Part shown: piece by piece, positions 49,338-62,000 of the stretch
How the letters are laid out: every line of letters begins with the position of its first letter
How positions within the stretch are numbered: position 1 is the first letter of the stretch
Source: Neocallimastix lanati (nom. inval.)
Lineage: Eukaryota; Neocallimastigomycota; Neocallimastigomycetes; Neocallimastigales; Neocallimastigaceae
Assembly (NCBI GenBank): GCA_016946835.1
Contig: JACVTC010000058.1
Span: 215,001 to 277,000, forward strand
Direction: 5' to 3'
Length of the DNA: 62,000 nt
The notes under the pieces: model-generated
What the model was told of the DNA's origin: nothing
What the model saw: the letters and a program-made list of their open reading frames with translations, nothing else
Database searches by the model: none
Program-made: the position numbers and the translations under genes

Positions 49338-51978
49338 TTTGATTATATTCTGTAATTTTTTTTTTATTGTTGTTTTTTATTTAAAAAAACAAATAATAAA
49401 TTAAAAAGTATAAATTATTTTATTTAATATATATTTTTTTTTTTTTTTTTGATATTGGTTTAAAAATTAAATTTTTGAATATCACGTCTTTTAATGTCTT
49501 TCTAATATTAATTGTAAAATGGTTTTATAATTTACTCTTTATAATTATCTATACTATTATTATAAATTCTTTTTTAACAATAAAATTATTACTGTTATTA
49601 ATTTTTTCTTAAATTAATAATTTATGTAAAAATAATAATTTTATTATTAAAGAAGAATTGTATTAACTGGACTTCCTTTTCAGTATATAACTCTATAAAT
49701 TTTGTTTAAAATATTTTGATTATATAGAGTTTAGGTTATATTTTTCAATTATTTTTTTTTTAAAAATATTTTTTGTAAAAATTTAAATTCTACAGTCTTT
49801 TTTGTTATCTTTCTATGAGTAGTAAGAGTAACTTTTTATGGTATTTAAGGTATATAAAAAAATTTTTTTTTTTTTAAAAGTGAAAATATTAAAAAAAAAT
49901 TTTTTTAAAAAATGAAAAAGAAGTATTGAGAACTTTTTATCGATATATATATAATAAGCATTATTATTTATTAATATTAATTTTTATTTATTTAAAATGA
50001 CTATCATTTAATATATAAAAAAAAAAAAATCATTATATTTTTGTCATAATTTATTATTTGTTACTATAAATATCATAAACAAAACCTCTAAACAAAATAA
50101 ATAAATAGTATTCCTTTTTAATTTTAGAAGATTATTATATATCATAATTATTATACCAATATTTATATATATTATTTTTTTTCCTCTATTTTATAATTTT
50201 ATAATTCAATATATAAAAATAACTTAATGTTTGTAAATAAAGAAATAAATATTTACTCATTATTTTAATATTCATAGGTGTTACTATTTATAACATTGTT
50301 TATTTGAAAATCTTATTATTTTTTATATTTTTTTTTTATTTCTTATTTTTTATTTTTATTTTTATTATTATCTATTATTATTAATATTACTTATAATTGT
50401 TTTTATTATTATTTCTTATTATTATTATTTATTATTATTATTATTATTTTTTATTTTTTTTTTTGTTTTTTTGTTTTTTGTTTTGTTTTGTTTTATTATA
50501 TTTTAAATTTTTATTTATACTTAATTAAATTAAATATATATTTAAATCATAAATTAATTCTAATTTTTGAGACCCACTAATATTATGAATTATATATAAT
50601 TATAGTAGTAAAATTTTAAGCTTCACACCACCTCATCATATAATAAATAATATTTTAGTAGATAAAATTAGCTAACTTTATTATGGATACTATTTAAATT
50701 TTCTTAAATTACCAAATAAAAATTGTTGAAATTAATTAAAATAGGTTACACAATAAATATGTAAATATCTATAAAATCATTGATACTGGCATATAAAATA
50801 AGCTTTATTTATATATATCAGAAACTCAAAAGGTTAGATAAGGGTTAGAAAATATTAAATAATTACATAAATTTATTTATTAAATAAACTTTTCTATTAT
50901 TTTAAAGACTTATTTAAAAAATATTATAAAACCTTCTTCGATTATTTAAAAAATATATTATTCTTCAGTCATTTAAAAAATATTAGATATAAATAAAATA
51001 TTTATATAACAGATTAATGGAATTGAATGAATAGATTTTTATAAAATTATTGCATAATAGTAATTTCTTTAATTTTTTTGTTAAAATCTGTTAATTACAT
51101 GTAATTTAAATAAATATAATATTAATTGTTTATGCAGTTATTTTTGAAATAATTTTACAAATTCAAAAAAAAAATAAAGAAAAAAAAATAAAAATAAAAA
51201 TAAACATCAACAATAAAAAAGTAGTATCAAGAGAAAAATCTTTTTATTTTTAAACAATTATATATTTATCAAAAATAAAATAATAAGCTATATATATATA
51301 ATGAATATTTATTATAAAAAGTAATAATAAGAATAGAAATTATATTAATATTTATATTTATTTTTATTTTTATATATAGCTAAATAATTTTAATGAAAAT
51401 GAAAGAAGAGGAAATTATTCATATGAATGAATTAAAAAAAATTTTTTTGATATTTAAATATAAACCTTTTAATAGTATTTTTTTATATTTTTATGTAATG
51501 ATTTATTTATAAAATATTATTTATTCATTCAAGTAAAAAATATAAAATAAAAAAATATATCAAAATAAATAAAAAATAGTAATATCACAAATTATTTTTT
51601 CATTTAAAAAAATTTTTTTTTAAGTAATAAAAAATAAAAACAATATTTATATATTTAAACTATATATAATTATATAAAGGATAATTAGTAAATTTACTGT
51701 TCTATATAAATTTAAAACTGGATTAATATAAAATGGAAAAAAAGTTATTTGTTCATAAAAATTATATATATATGTTCATATGTTCATATGATGATTACTA
51801 TTTATTAATAAAAAATGTATTAAAAATTCAAACTTTCGAAATTTTTATTATGGAATCATTTATATAATTTGATAAATTAATTATTTTTATTATTATACTT
51901 TAATGAATTTTTAAATTCTATATTTATAACGCCAAAAAAAATAATAATAATAAAAAATAAATAAATAAATTAATAATC

Positions 51979-52009
<31 letters not shown>

Positions 52010-52916
52010 TTTAATTAAATGCTAATAAATAATTAAAATATATATATATAAATATATAAGAATAATTAAATAAAAAAGTATTATAAAAAACAAAACAAAA
52101 CAAACTATTTTTCTATTATTTAATCATACGATTTTTGTTTATGATTATCATTACAAAAATATTTTTAAATATTTTTATATATAGATTCATTTATTTAATT
52201 ATTTTTTTATTTATTTCTAATATATTTAGTATTATTTAATGATTTAATGGATTAATTTAAATATATAGAGTTTTTATTTATTTTTAATTTAATAATCAAC
52301 AACTATGTATATAATAAATATTAGCCATCTATAGTAAATTAATATATTTTTATAAATCTATATATATTTATATATTCAAATTTTGTATTTCATTATATAA
52401 AAACAAAACAAAACAAAACAAAATAAATAGTTGAAATATGAAGTACAGATTGAGTCAAATAAAATATAAAAAATAAAATAAAACAAAATAAAATAAATAG
52501 TAAAGTAATATAGAAGAGTAAAGTATTAATAAAAATAAAATAAAATAAATAGTAGAAATATATATTAATTAAATTAAAAAAAATAATACTAAATAAATTA
52601 ATAAATAGATAAATTAATCAAATTATAAATCATAAATGTAAAAATATTTATAAAAATAAATTTTAATAAAAGTAATTTTAAATAAATATAATTTCAAATA
52701 AATAAAAATAAATAAATAAAGAATAATAAATAAATTATTATTTTGGAGCATCACATTTAATTAAAATTATCTTACGAATAGCTTATAATAATTAAATTTA
52801 GGTAGTACAAAAAAACTTTAAAATTTTTAATTCTATAAAATTAAATTCTATAATAAATATAATGAAATAAACTGGTTTTATATAGATAAATAGATATTTA
52901 TTTTCAATTTATTTCA

Positions 52917-52951
<35 letters not shown>

Positions 52952-54178
52952 ATTATTTATAAATCATCATAAGAACAAGTTAATTCTAATAATATTCGAA
53001 TATAATTAAAGTTTTAGCAATAAAACTTAATTTTTTATATATATAGTTTAAAATGAACCATAGGTCAAATGTAACATATTTAAATCTAACCCATAAAATA
53101 GTTTTGTAAACTTTTTTTTAAAAAAAAAAAACATTAAAAATAAATGATTATAAATATAAAAAAAAATATATTTTAAATAATTTATTAATATTATACATAA
53201 TATTTGATTGAAAGAAAGTAATAATAAAGTATTAATAATTGTATATCTATTAAATAAAAAATATATATGTGTATAAAAAGACAATAAACAATGAATTCTA
53301 TCTGTTCGTTCATCTATTAATATTACACATTTATATATATATATATTAATTATTATATATTTTTAAGATTTTTCTATAATCAGTAAAATTTTTTTAAGAT
53401 ATTATTATTATTTATTTCGTATAAAAACATACAAAATTTTTGAAGTTTTTTATACAATATAATAGGAAAAATAAATAAATAGCAAAATAAAAAAAAAAAA
53501 AAAAAAAAAAAGGACTTTAATAATAATTTGTTTAATTATATTTTATTTCTTTTTTTTATTATATTATTCATATAATATTGTATATTACCATATATTGAAT
53601 TTTATAATCAATTTATATATTCCTATTTTAAAAAACTTTATTTTGTAAGAATAAAAAATATATATAATTATTAATATTTTTATAAAATTAAAATTAAATT
53701 AATAATTTATAATTATATATGTATTTAAATAAATATAATTACTAATAAATTGTCATAATAATCGATAATAACATAATTAATAAGTTAATTATGACATTCA
53801 AAATTTTAAATATAGTTTTAATTATGATTAAAGAATTTATTAAGGATTAACAATTGAAAATATCAACCTTATTTTAAATATATTATATATATATCTTTAT
53901 ATTTTTTATATTTTATATAGTAATTATGATGAAGGATGTTTCATTATATATTACTATTAAAGTACAAGGAATGAGGATAATGGACACATTTTAAAAATTT
54001 TTATTAATAATAATATATAAAATTTATATATAATAAATAAATCTAAATTATACATAAATAGTTATAAGACATATATGAGGCAAATTAGTGAAATAATGTT
54101 AATTTATAAAATAATGACAATAGATTGAATTTATCTTTATTAGGATTTGAATAATATTCATTATTATATTAATAGTCA
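49338..54178. other. Long AT-rich stretch without recognisable genes
   Basis: The left end is the F-box promoter flank. The rest is AT-rich with TTATTATT tracts at 50340-50460, AAAATAAATAG-type imperfect repeats at 52400-52560 (ACAAAACAAAACAAAA, AAATAAATAGT) and AAATAAATA tracts at 51950-52010. A 78-codon minus-strand frame at 53048-53284 is low-complexity and hydrophobic and I do not accept it as a gene. Confidence 0.5.
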
Positions 54179-54280
54179 TTAAATTCATTTAATTCCATAG
54201 TAATAAATGATTATTTGAAAGGAAATTTAATTCATTTAATTTCATAGTAATAAATAATGATTATTTGAAAGGAATTTTTT
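54179..54280. repeat. About 55-bp tandem duplication
   Basis: ATTCATTTAATTCCATAGTA, then ATAAATGATTATTTGAAAGG, occurs at about 54184 and again at about 54232 (with TTTCATAG and a 3-base TAA insertion). The copies are otherwise nearly identical. Confidence 0.75.
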
Positions 54281-54347
54281 TTTTTTAATTGATAATTCAT
54301 TTTAAAGTATACTAATTAATAATTTGGTGGTGAATGAAAAATATAGA

Positions 54348-54348
<1 letters not shown>

Positions 54349-54398
<50 letters not shown>

Positions 54399-54462
54399 TA
54401 TAATAATAATAATAATAATAATTATAATAATAATAATAATAATAATTATAATAATAATAATA
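54349..54462. repeat. (AAT)n microsatellite with TTATAATAA interruptions
   Basis: This is an AAT triplet array that would translate as poly-Asn or poly-Ile depending on frame. No gene context is seen on either side. Confidence 0.9.
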
Positions 54463-54628
54463 GTATTAATTGTATATATAATTATTTTTTTAATTATAAT
54501 AATAATAGTATTCGTTGTATATAATATATACTGTTATGGCATTCTATAATATTTTAACATCATATATAGATAGGAATATAATAAAGCCATATAAATGCAT
54601 TATAAATATATATACTTTAGGGTAAAAC

Positions 54629-54917
54629 TTATGGATTAAAAATTATAAAATGTGGATTAGTTCAAGAAGTTTAATATTTTTTATTATATATAAACTATAA
54701 GTACATAATAATCATTTATTAATATTACAATGTATATATATTTAAGATATAATAATAAGAAAAATTGAAATAATAATAGTTATGGACTAAAAATTATAAA
54801 ATGTGGAATAGTTCAAGAATTTTAATATTTTTTATTATATATAAAATATAAGTACGTAATAATCATTTATTAATATTACATTATATTTAAGATGTAATAA
54901 GACTAATTGAAATAATC
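54629..54917. repeat. 151-bp tandem duplication
   Basis: TTATGGATTAAAAATTATAA starts at 54629 and TTATGGACTAAAAATTATAA at 54780. The copies share AAATGTGGA, AGTTCAAGAA, TTTAATATTTTTTATTATAT, AAGTAC-TAATAATCATTTAT and the distal ATTGAAATAAT. Identity is about 90%. Confidence 0.85.
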
Positions 54918-57900
54918 ATATTATTTCTTATTATTAAAGTTCACTAATTTATTAATATATTATTAACATGTTATTTTAATATATTTAGTTATGATATCTA
55001 GATTATATATGTACATATATATAAATGTATATACATGTGAAATGTTGATAGTTTAAATTTAACATAAATCATAAGAACAAGTATTATATGTATTTATTTA
55101 TTTATACATATGAATATAAACTCGTTCTTACCATGTTTTAATAAATATACATATATATATTGTCCATTTTAATAATATCATTTGTATATAATAATATATC
55201 AATAGAATTATAATTATATAATCATAATTATCAATTACGTTTAAAAATATATTAAAATTCTAGCTCTCATAATTAAATCCTTTTTTTTTTTTTGTTATTT
55301 ATTATTACATAATTAATGTACAATTATTTTTACAAAGATAAATAGGCCATAAAGAATTATTATTAGAATATTTTAAAATATAATTTCTAAAATAGTACAT
55401 ATTATATATATAATAAATATATACAAATTTGTATTTTATTTTACTTTATTTAATATTTTAAATTATTTAATTAAATATATATATATATTTTATAGTAAAT
55501 GAAAAAAGAAATATTATTTTCATTAAATATAAAAATTTTATCTCTTAAATAATATACTTCAATTTTTATTTATTGTAATAAAATTACTAGTAAAAACAAC
55601 TTTTCAATTTTATAATAAATAATTTTATTTTTATTAATTATTAATTAATAAAATATTTTTATAATTATTTATTTTAATTAAAAATCAATTTTGATATTTA
55701 TTTAATTATTAATAATTTGATTAAGTTTTTTTACTTTTAATAACTTTATATAGTTAATAAAAATAATTTAAATTAAATTAAGAAAAAAAGGTTTTGACAT
55801 ATTATATTAAAACTGGTTAAATAATTATAATCACATGTTATCAACTAAAATTATATAGAAATAATAAGAAATTGATCAATATCCTTGATTGGCGGAAATG
55901 TATTGAATTCAAATTTTTTTTTGAATAACGAAAATAGTAAAGCTAAAAAAAAAAAACAATTTGAATAATTACTTTATGATTATGATTAATAGTGGAATTT
56001 TTTTTTTTTTTTTTAAAAATATTTATATATATATAATTTAATTTATATATTTTAAATTAAGTTTTTATAAAAAAAAATCTCCAGTTTTTTTTAGTTATAA
56101 ATTATTACCTGTGGCTTGAATTAATAAATTTTAATTAATTGTCTATTCTTATTAAAAATTTATATATTTATTTTATATAAATATGGCAATATATTTTTAT
56201 TAAATCCACACTTACTTCCAAAATTCAATAAATAAACATAATGTATGGCCAAGACAAAAATATACGTAATGTAATTAAAGAAAGTTTTCATAATATATAA
56301 TAGAACATTATGGAAAAAAAAAAGGAAAAAATTAAAATCATTTACAAATCATTTTAAATATAAACCGATTATAATTAATTTTTTTTTTTTTTTATAGTTA
56401 AGTAAATATAATAAAAAATAATGGAGTTATTGTTTAATTAAATATTTACTGCTAATTTTGACAAAAAAATAAAAAATTATATATACATAGAAATGAATAA
56501 ATAGTTTATATATAATAATTAATGATAATAATTGATAAGCACAATAATCAATAAATAATCAATCAATCAATCAATAAATAATAAATATACAAATAGATAT
56601 ACAAGTAAATAAATGAATAATAAATAAATAAGTAAATAAAAGAATATATAAATAGATAAATAAATAAATTAAAAAAGAGTTTTAAATAAATATGAATATT
56701 TTTTTTTTATTTTTATAAAATAGAAACAATGAATAATTCTTTATAAATTTACATTAATCAACAAAACATTTATATACAACTTTTTTTCCATTATACTGTT
56801 TAATATAAATAAACAAATAAAACAAAAAAAAATAATAAATTTTCATTATTTAAAATGACTGTATTTTAATTAGAAATTGAAAATAAAAATTATTAAATTA
56901 AAAGAAATATTGATAATAACATTAAAAAGAAAAGAATAACTATTTATATATAATAAAAGATAAATAATGAATAATTGACATATAAATAAATAAACAATTA
57001 TAAATGACATACTATTAAATATTATAGTAAAGAGTAAATTAATGTTTTTTTTTTTTTATAACTATAAGAATATGTAATTATAAATAAATAATTATAAAAA
57101 CCCTTTTATCCTGTTTAAACATATTGAATAGTTTTTTTTTTTTTTAAATAATAAAAAGGTTGAAATGTTCAATTTTTTTTTTATTTCGTTTATTTATAAT
57201 TAATTATAGAAAAATATATTTTAATTTATAATTTGTTGTAATTAAAAAAAATATGATTATAAGTTAATTTTCATTATTTCAAATTCATTTATTTATAAGT
57301 TTTTATATATTATTTTAGTTCAATTATTTGCTATACTATTGTAATAATTATAACAGATAACCAAAGGTTAAAAGAGAAAAAAAAATGAACAAAAACAAAA
57401 ACAAGAATAAAAAAAAAATAAATAGAAAGAAATTAAAATAAATTTTTTTTATTTTTATTTTTATTTTTTGAATACTTTTCAAAATTTATATATTGAATAT
57501 ATTATCTTTTATATTATAATTAAATTAAATTACATATGTAAAATTTGATATATCCTATATATTAAATAGCATTTCTTTTTATTATTTTCATCAATTATAT
57601 TATCTATATATATAAATTAATAAATTTAAAATAAAAATGAAGGATAAATTTTTTTAAAATATTTATCTTCCATCAATTTTTAATATATTACTTAATTTAG
57701 TAATATATGTTTATATTAAATAATATTTATTAGTATTATTATACATAAATATTAACTAGATTAAAAATATAAAATAAATATATATATACAATTAATCTAT
57801 ATAATATAATATAGTCTATATAAAAAGATGAAAAGTAAAGTTTTTTAATTAATTATTTATAAAAATAAAAAATCATATGTAAAAATAATAAATAAATGTT

Positions 57901-57975
57901 GAATTTTAAAAAACTTTAATAAAAAAATTTAATTAAATCAATAATTATAAATAATTATAAATATATTAAATTTTT

Positions 57976-58012
<37 letters not shown>

Positions 58013-58560
58013 AGAAAAAATAGAACAATTAATGTAAAATATGGCCTTTTATATTGTAACCATTTAGCCATTTAAGTATCTCCTTTCAGTAAAAATCAGA
58101 TTTAATTAATGAAAGAAAAATCAAAGACAAAATATATATATATAAGAAATAAAATGGATTATTAAAAATGATTTATTCATTTATATTTTATTGCTAATTA
58201 AATAATTATCTTTGCAATTATGCTATTATAAATTATCATCAAAGGCTTTACAAATATTATTTTAAATTGAACTTGGTTAATAATATGTAATATTTTATAT
58301 TTGATAATTATATTTTTTCATTGATATTCATAATATCAATGTGGAATTTTATTTAACTATCATTTATATTCATTTTAATAACTATTATTATTATTATTAA
58401 AATAAATTAAATTATATAATCTTTATTTTTTTTTTTTTTTTGTATTTTACTTTTTTTTGGGTGATTTAAATATATATTTTTTACCACTAATAAAAGAAAA
58501 ATGAACCTAGTATGACTAAAATGATCAACATAATAAATTTATATATTTAAATAATTATGG
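54918..58560. other. AT-rich stretch without recognisable genes
   Basis: No coding region is seen. It holds scattered A/T runs (for example A at 57980-58009), AATCAATCAATCAATAAATA near 56560 and AAATAAATA tracts at 56590-56670. A weak inverted pair flanks 55075-55135 (AAGAACAAG ... CTCGTTCTT). Confidence 0.5.
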
Positions 58561-58690
58561 TAATCACTATCATGAGGCACCGAAAATTTTTGGCAGTGTC
58601 TCGATAGCTTTTGCTATTAATGCAATCTCCAAAGCTTTTATTCACACCGGCAATATTTTAGTCAGTAAGAGGTGCAGAAGTATTCAATGA
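58561..58690. other. Unidentified GC-richer coding-like island
   Basis: About 40% G+C. The plus strand has an open frame reading NNYGNHYHEAPKIFGSVSIA then FAINAISKAFIHTGNILVSK and a TGA. The minus strand also reads mostly open (NIAGVNKSFGDCINSKSYRD). Which strand, if either, was coding is unclear. It contains the small hairpin ATAGCTTTTGCTAT. I do not recognise it. Confidence 0.35.
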
Positions 58691-58727
58691 AGATGTTTTT
58701 CATTTTTTTTAATTTTATTATTATTAC

Positions 58728-58728
<1 letters not shown>

Positions 58729-58785
<57 letters not shown>

Positions 58786-59235
58786 GCTTTGTTATTGGAA
58801 TGGCAGTAATTTAAAAGTAATAAATAAAATTATAAATAATAATAAATAATAATAAATAATAATAAATAATAATAAATAATAATAAATAATAAATAATAAT
58901 AATAAATAATAATAAATAATAATAAATAATAATAAATAATAATAATAATAATAATAAATAATAATAAATAATAATAAATAATAAATAATAATAATAATAA
59001 TAATAAATAATAATAAATAATAATAAATAATAATAAATAATAATAAATAATAAATAATAAATAATAAATAATAAATAATAAATAATAAATAATAAATAAT
59101 AAATAATAAATAATAAATAATAAATAATAAATAATAAATAATAAATAATAAATGATAAATAATAAATGATAAATAATAAATGGTAAATAATGAAATAATG
59201 AAATAGTCAATAATAATAATAATAAATAATAATAA
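58729..59235. repeat. Microsatellite block: (TTA)n then AATAATAAATAAT arrays
   Basis: (TTA)n at about 58729-58785 is followed after a 40-base unique segment by about 400 bases of AATAATAAATAAT and AATAAATAAT units. Frames over it give poly-Leu/Phe/Ile/Tyr strings and are not genes. Confidence 0.92.
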
Positions 59236-60880
59236 TAATAAATAAAAGTATGATAATATTAATAATGAAAATATTATTCAATAAATTTTTAATAGTACTT
59301 AAATAATTATTAATAATTAAATAATATAGTTGATGGATATTTTTTATTAAGACAATCTTATGAATTTATTTATGATTAATAATTTTTGAACAATTGTTTC
59401 ATAATAGAAGTTATTTTTTTTAATATGTTATTAAAGATCTTATAAATAATGAAAAGTATATCTAGAATAGTATTGTAATATATTAATTGTTTTTTTTTTT
59501 GTTTTGAATTTTTATATTTTATATGTAAAATTAAATAAATGAATATTAGTATATGATAGAAATAAAATCATATTATATAAAGTTTTACCGATTTAATATA
59601 TTGTTTTAATAAAGTTTAATCATATATTTATTGATAAAAAAATATATTGATACAAATAAATGAATAGAATAATATGAAATAAATAAATATTTTTAATTAC
59701 ATTACAATGATATATAAATGATACAATAATTTTTGAATAAGAAAAAAAAATAAGAATTATAATATAATAATATATTTAATATAAAGATTAATAATTGATT
59801 TAATTATATATAAATTTTTTTTTTTTTTTTAAAAAATAAAATAAAATAAAATTAAAATTAATCAAATTTAAAATAAAAAAAATTTTTTAATAAAGTAAAT
59901 AAATAAATATTAATATAAATAATATAAAATAAAAATATACTACAATATATGATGATACTAGACTATTTTTTAAAAAAATTTAATAATATGTTTATAAACG
60001 TTGTTATTTTTATATTAGATACCTTTTCCTTTTCATTAATTAATTTAATTTAATTAAAACTGTATATTTTTCAAATTATTAATAAATTAAAGGCATAAAA
60101 ATTAGAATTCTATATGTTCTTTTAATCTAATAATGTATACATTTTCTATAATATATTCTAGTTATAATGTAATGTATTCAAATTTGTGTCATTTAGTACT
60201 TTATGTAATAATTCATATGTGTAAATATATAAATTTTTAAACATTGATTTTATTTAGATATATATAAATAATATTATATTATATTATATTATAATAGATA
60301 TCCTATATTGCAATAAATAAGAATTAATTGTTTATGAAATATATTTGAACTAAATTGAATTATAACTTTAATTTAAGGTAGAATAAAGTTTTGAAATAGA
60401 ACCTATTTACTCTAAGATTCAATTTATGATAATTTCACATAAAATGAAAGAAAGAAAAAAATGGATATTATTAAACTTTTATGTAAATCATTAATAAAGT
60501 TTAAAACAAGAAAAAGTGTTTGAAGATAAAATATTATATATTTAATATATAATGGTAAAGATATTATATTATGTCATAAGAGATAGACTTTTATATTTAT
60601 CAATTATTAAATAAATAAATAAATCAATAAAGAAAACTATTAATTCTAAATAAATTTTTTGTATTACTCTAAATTAATTAATTAATTATTAAATAAATAA
60701 ATAAATAATAAGTAAATAAATAAATAAGCAAATAAATAAAACAAATAAATTTACTAATTAATAAATATAATTTGTAAATAAATATATAAGTTAATGTGTA
60801 ATTAAATTTTTTAAATGTAATAATTTGAATCTAAAAAAATATTTGCGGCTAATATTTAAAAATAAACCATTTTTAACCTT
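59236..60880. other. AT-rich stretch without recognisable genes
   Basis: Only short A/T runs and AAATAAATA tracts are visible (60605-60760). Confidence 0.5.
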
Positions 60881-61111
60881 AAGAAAGTGGTTATTTTTCA
60901 TACTATATTAATCTCAATCCCTATTATTTTAAAGTCTTTGTTTCAAGCTGTTTAAAATGTGGCTTCAGAATGTCAATAAAATATGTAATTGATGTTATTG
61001 TTCTAACTTCTAAAGATAAATTGTCACCATTTCATAGCAATAAAATTAAATGTGGGGCAAAAGTCGGAGGATCGTTTATTTATTTATTTTTATATATCTT
61101 TTAATTAATTA
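60881..61111 (+). other. Unidentified coding-like island (about 76 codons)
   Basis: One frame is open from just after a TAA to a TAA near 61111. It reads ESGYFSYYINLNPYYFKVFV then SSCLKCGFRMSIKYVIDVIV and LTSKDKLSPFHSNKIKCGAK. The C-x2-C followed later by H and C hints at a small zinc-binding fold, but spacing fits no family I can name. Composition is above background up to about 61070. The only ATG is mid-frame. It is probably a fragment. Confidence 0.3.
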
Positions 61112-61580
61112 TTATTTATATATCATATTATAGGGCTGAAATTATGAAATTTACCTTTTAATGAGTATTCATTTTTTTTTATTAAAAAAAAAAAAAATAG
61201 AAAAAAAAAATTTTTTTTTCATATTTATATACTAATAAATTCAATATTCTGATTATAATATATTATAATAATATTAGTTATATATAATTAACCTAGAATC
61301 AGTTAAGCTGCATTTTAAATGCTTGCTAATTTTTAAATATATATTAAATATATATTAAATAAAATAGAATATAGCTAAAAATTATTAGAAAAATCATTTT
61401 TTATTATAAAAATTGGTTAATATTAAAAAACTATATTTCTTTATTGCTATTTTTTTTATTACTTGTTTGATAAGTAATATGTTATATATATTTTGTTTAT
61501 TTTAACCATTAAATTTTTTCCATTTGTAACTAATTTAATAATTATAATAATAATAATAATACAAATAAACTAAAAATTAT
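61112..61580. other. AT-rich spacer
   Basis: Nothing recognisable is seen apart from homopolymer runs. Confidence 0.45.
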
Positions 61581-61829
61581 AATAAAATAATAAATAATAA
61601 ATAAATAATTATGAATAATAAATAATATAATAAATAATAAATAATAAATAATAAATAATAAATAATATAATAAATAATAAATAATAAATAATAAATAATA
61701 AATAATAAATAATAAATAATAAATAATAAATAATAAATAATAAATAATGAAGTAATAAATAATAAATAATAAATAATAAATAATAAATAATAAATAATAA
61801 ATAATAAATAATAAATAATGAAGTAATAA
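61581..61829. repeat. AAATAAT heptamer microsatellite
   Basis: About 250 bases of AAATAAT units, with two ATGAAGTAATAAAT interruptions at about 61747 and 61818 that suggest segmental duplication inside the array. Confidence 0.93.
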
Positions 61830-62000
61830 ATTATTTAAATATTATTTTATATTTTTTTTTTTTGAATAAAAGACTTAAATATATTAATTATTGGTAAATT
61901 AGTTAATATCAAAAGAATATATATATATATAAGATTCTTAAAATATGTATAATATATTACATTTATACTGTATTATATATAACTATCTATTTAAATTGCT

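Noticed and set aside
53048-53284. A 78-codon minus-strand frame
   Set aside because: It is hydrophobic and low-complexity with no conserved motif and no compositional rise over the flanks.
54324-54549. Open frames encoding poly-Asn and poly-Ile
   Set aside because: Both are the same AAT microsatellite read in two frames; there is no non-repetitive coding sequence around it.
58830-59210. A 126-codon minus-strand frame rich in Leu/Phe/Ile/Tyr
   Set aside because: It is a translation of AATAATAAATAAT simple repeats.

Overview
The window is about 85% A+T. Intergenic DNA is made largely of homopolymer runs and TTA, TTTA or AAATAAT microsatellites. The long genes use A/T-ending codons, short introns with GTAAG/GTAAAT/GTATGT donors and low-complexity Asn/Gln/Ser tails. 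Together with an F-box/LRR gene, a broken GH5 cellulase that may end in a dockerin relic, and relics of Ty1/copia, Ty3/gypsy and Mutator-like elements, this points best to an anaerobic gut fungus (Neocallimastigomycota). A dictyostelid-type amoeba is the main alternative. No tRNA, rRNA, CRISPR array or prokaryotic signal was found.

Layout. 1-7.7 kb is a graveyard of mobile DNA: an unidentified coding relic with one in-frame TAG (1547-2026), two diverged copies of a repeat with a Mutator-like end (from 2732 and from 7066), a Ty1/copia relic on the minus strand (about 3370-5547) and a Ty3/gypsy relic on the plus strand (about 6190-7065). From 9.7 to 41.1 kb there are four paralogous two-exon genes on the minus strand (A 9727-11310, B 14007-15808, C 30494-31965, D 39371-41067). 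They encode multi-pass membrane proteins of unknown function. All four have an exon 1 of exactly 314 nt and the same phase-2 splice position. Among them lie a 2147-residue ankyrin-repeat protein on the plus strand (20624-27067), a decayed Mutator-like transposon with terminal inverted repeats (34409-35811), two LTR candidates and a copia gag relic (36.7-38.9 kb). 41-47 kb is repeat-rich DNA with a GH5 relic at 45307-45660. One intact F-box/LRR gene lies at 48042-49337. From 49.4 to 62 kb no intact gene is visible, only simple repeats, some tandem duplications and two small coding-like islands.

How the genes relate. No operon-like arrangement or shared pathway is visible. The intact set is a dispersed local expansion of one membrane-protein family, one giant ankyrin protein and one probable SCF substrate receptor. 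The most interesting undescribed items are the A-D membrane family, the non-ankyrin helical repeats inside the giant protein, and the Mutator-like end family scattered through the window. All translations and alignments were done by eye; no search was run.
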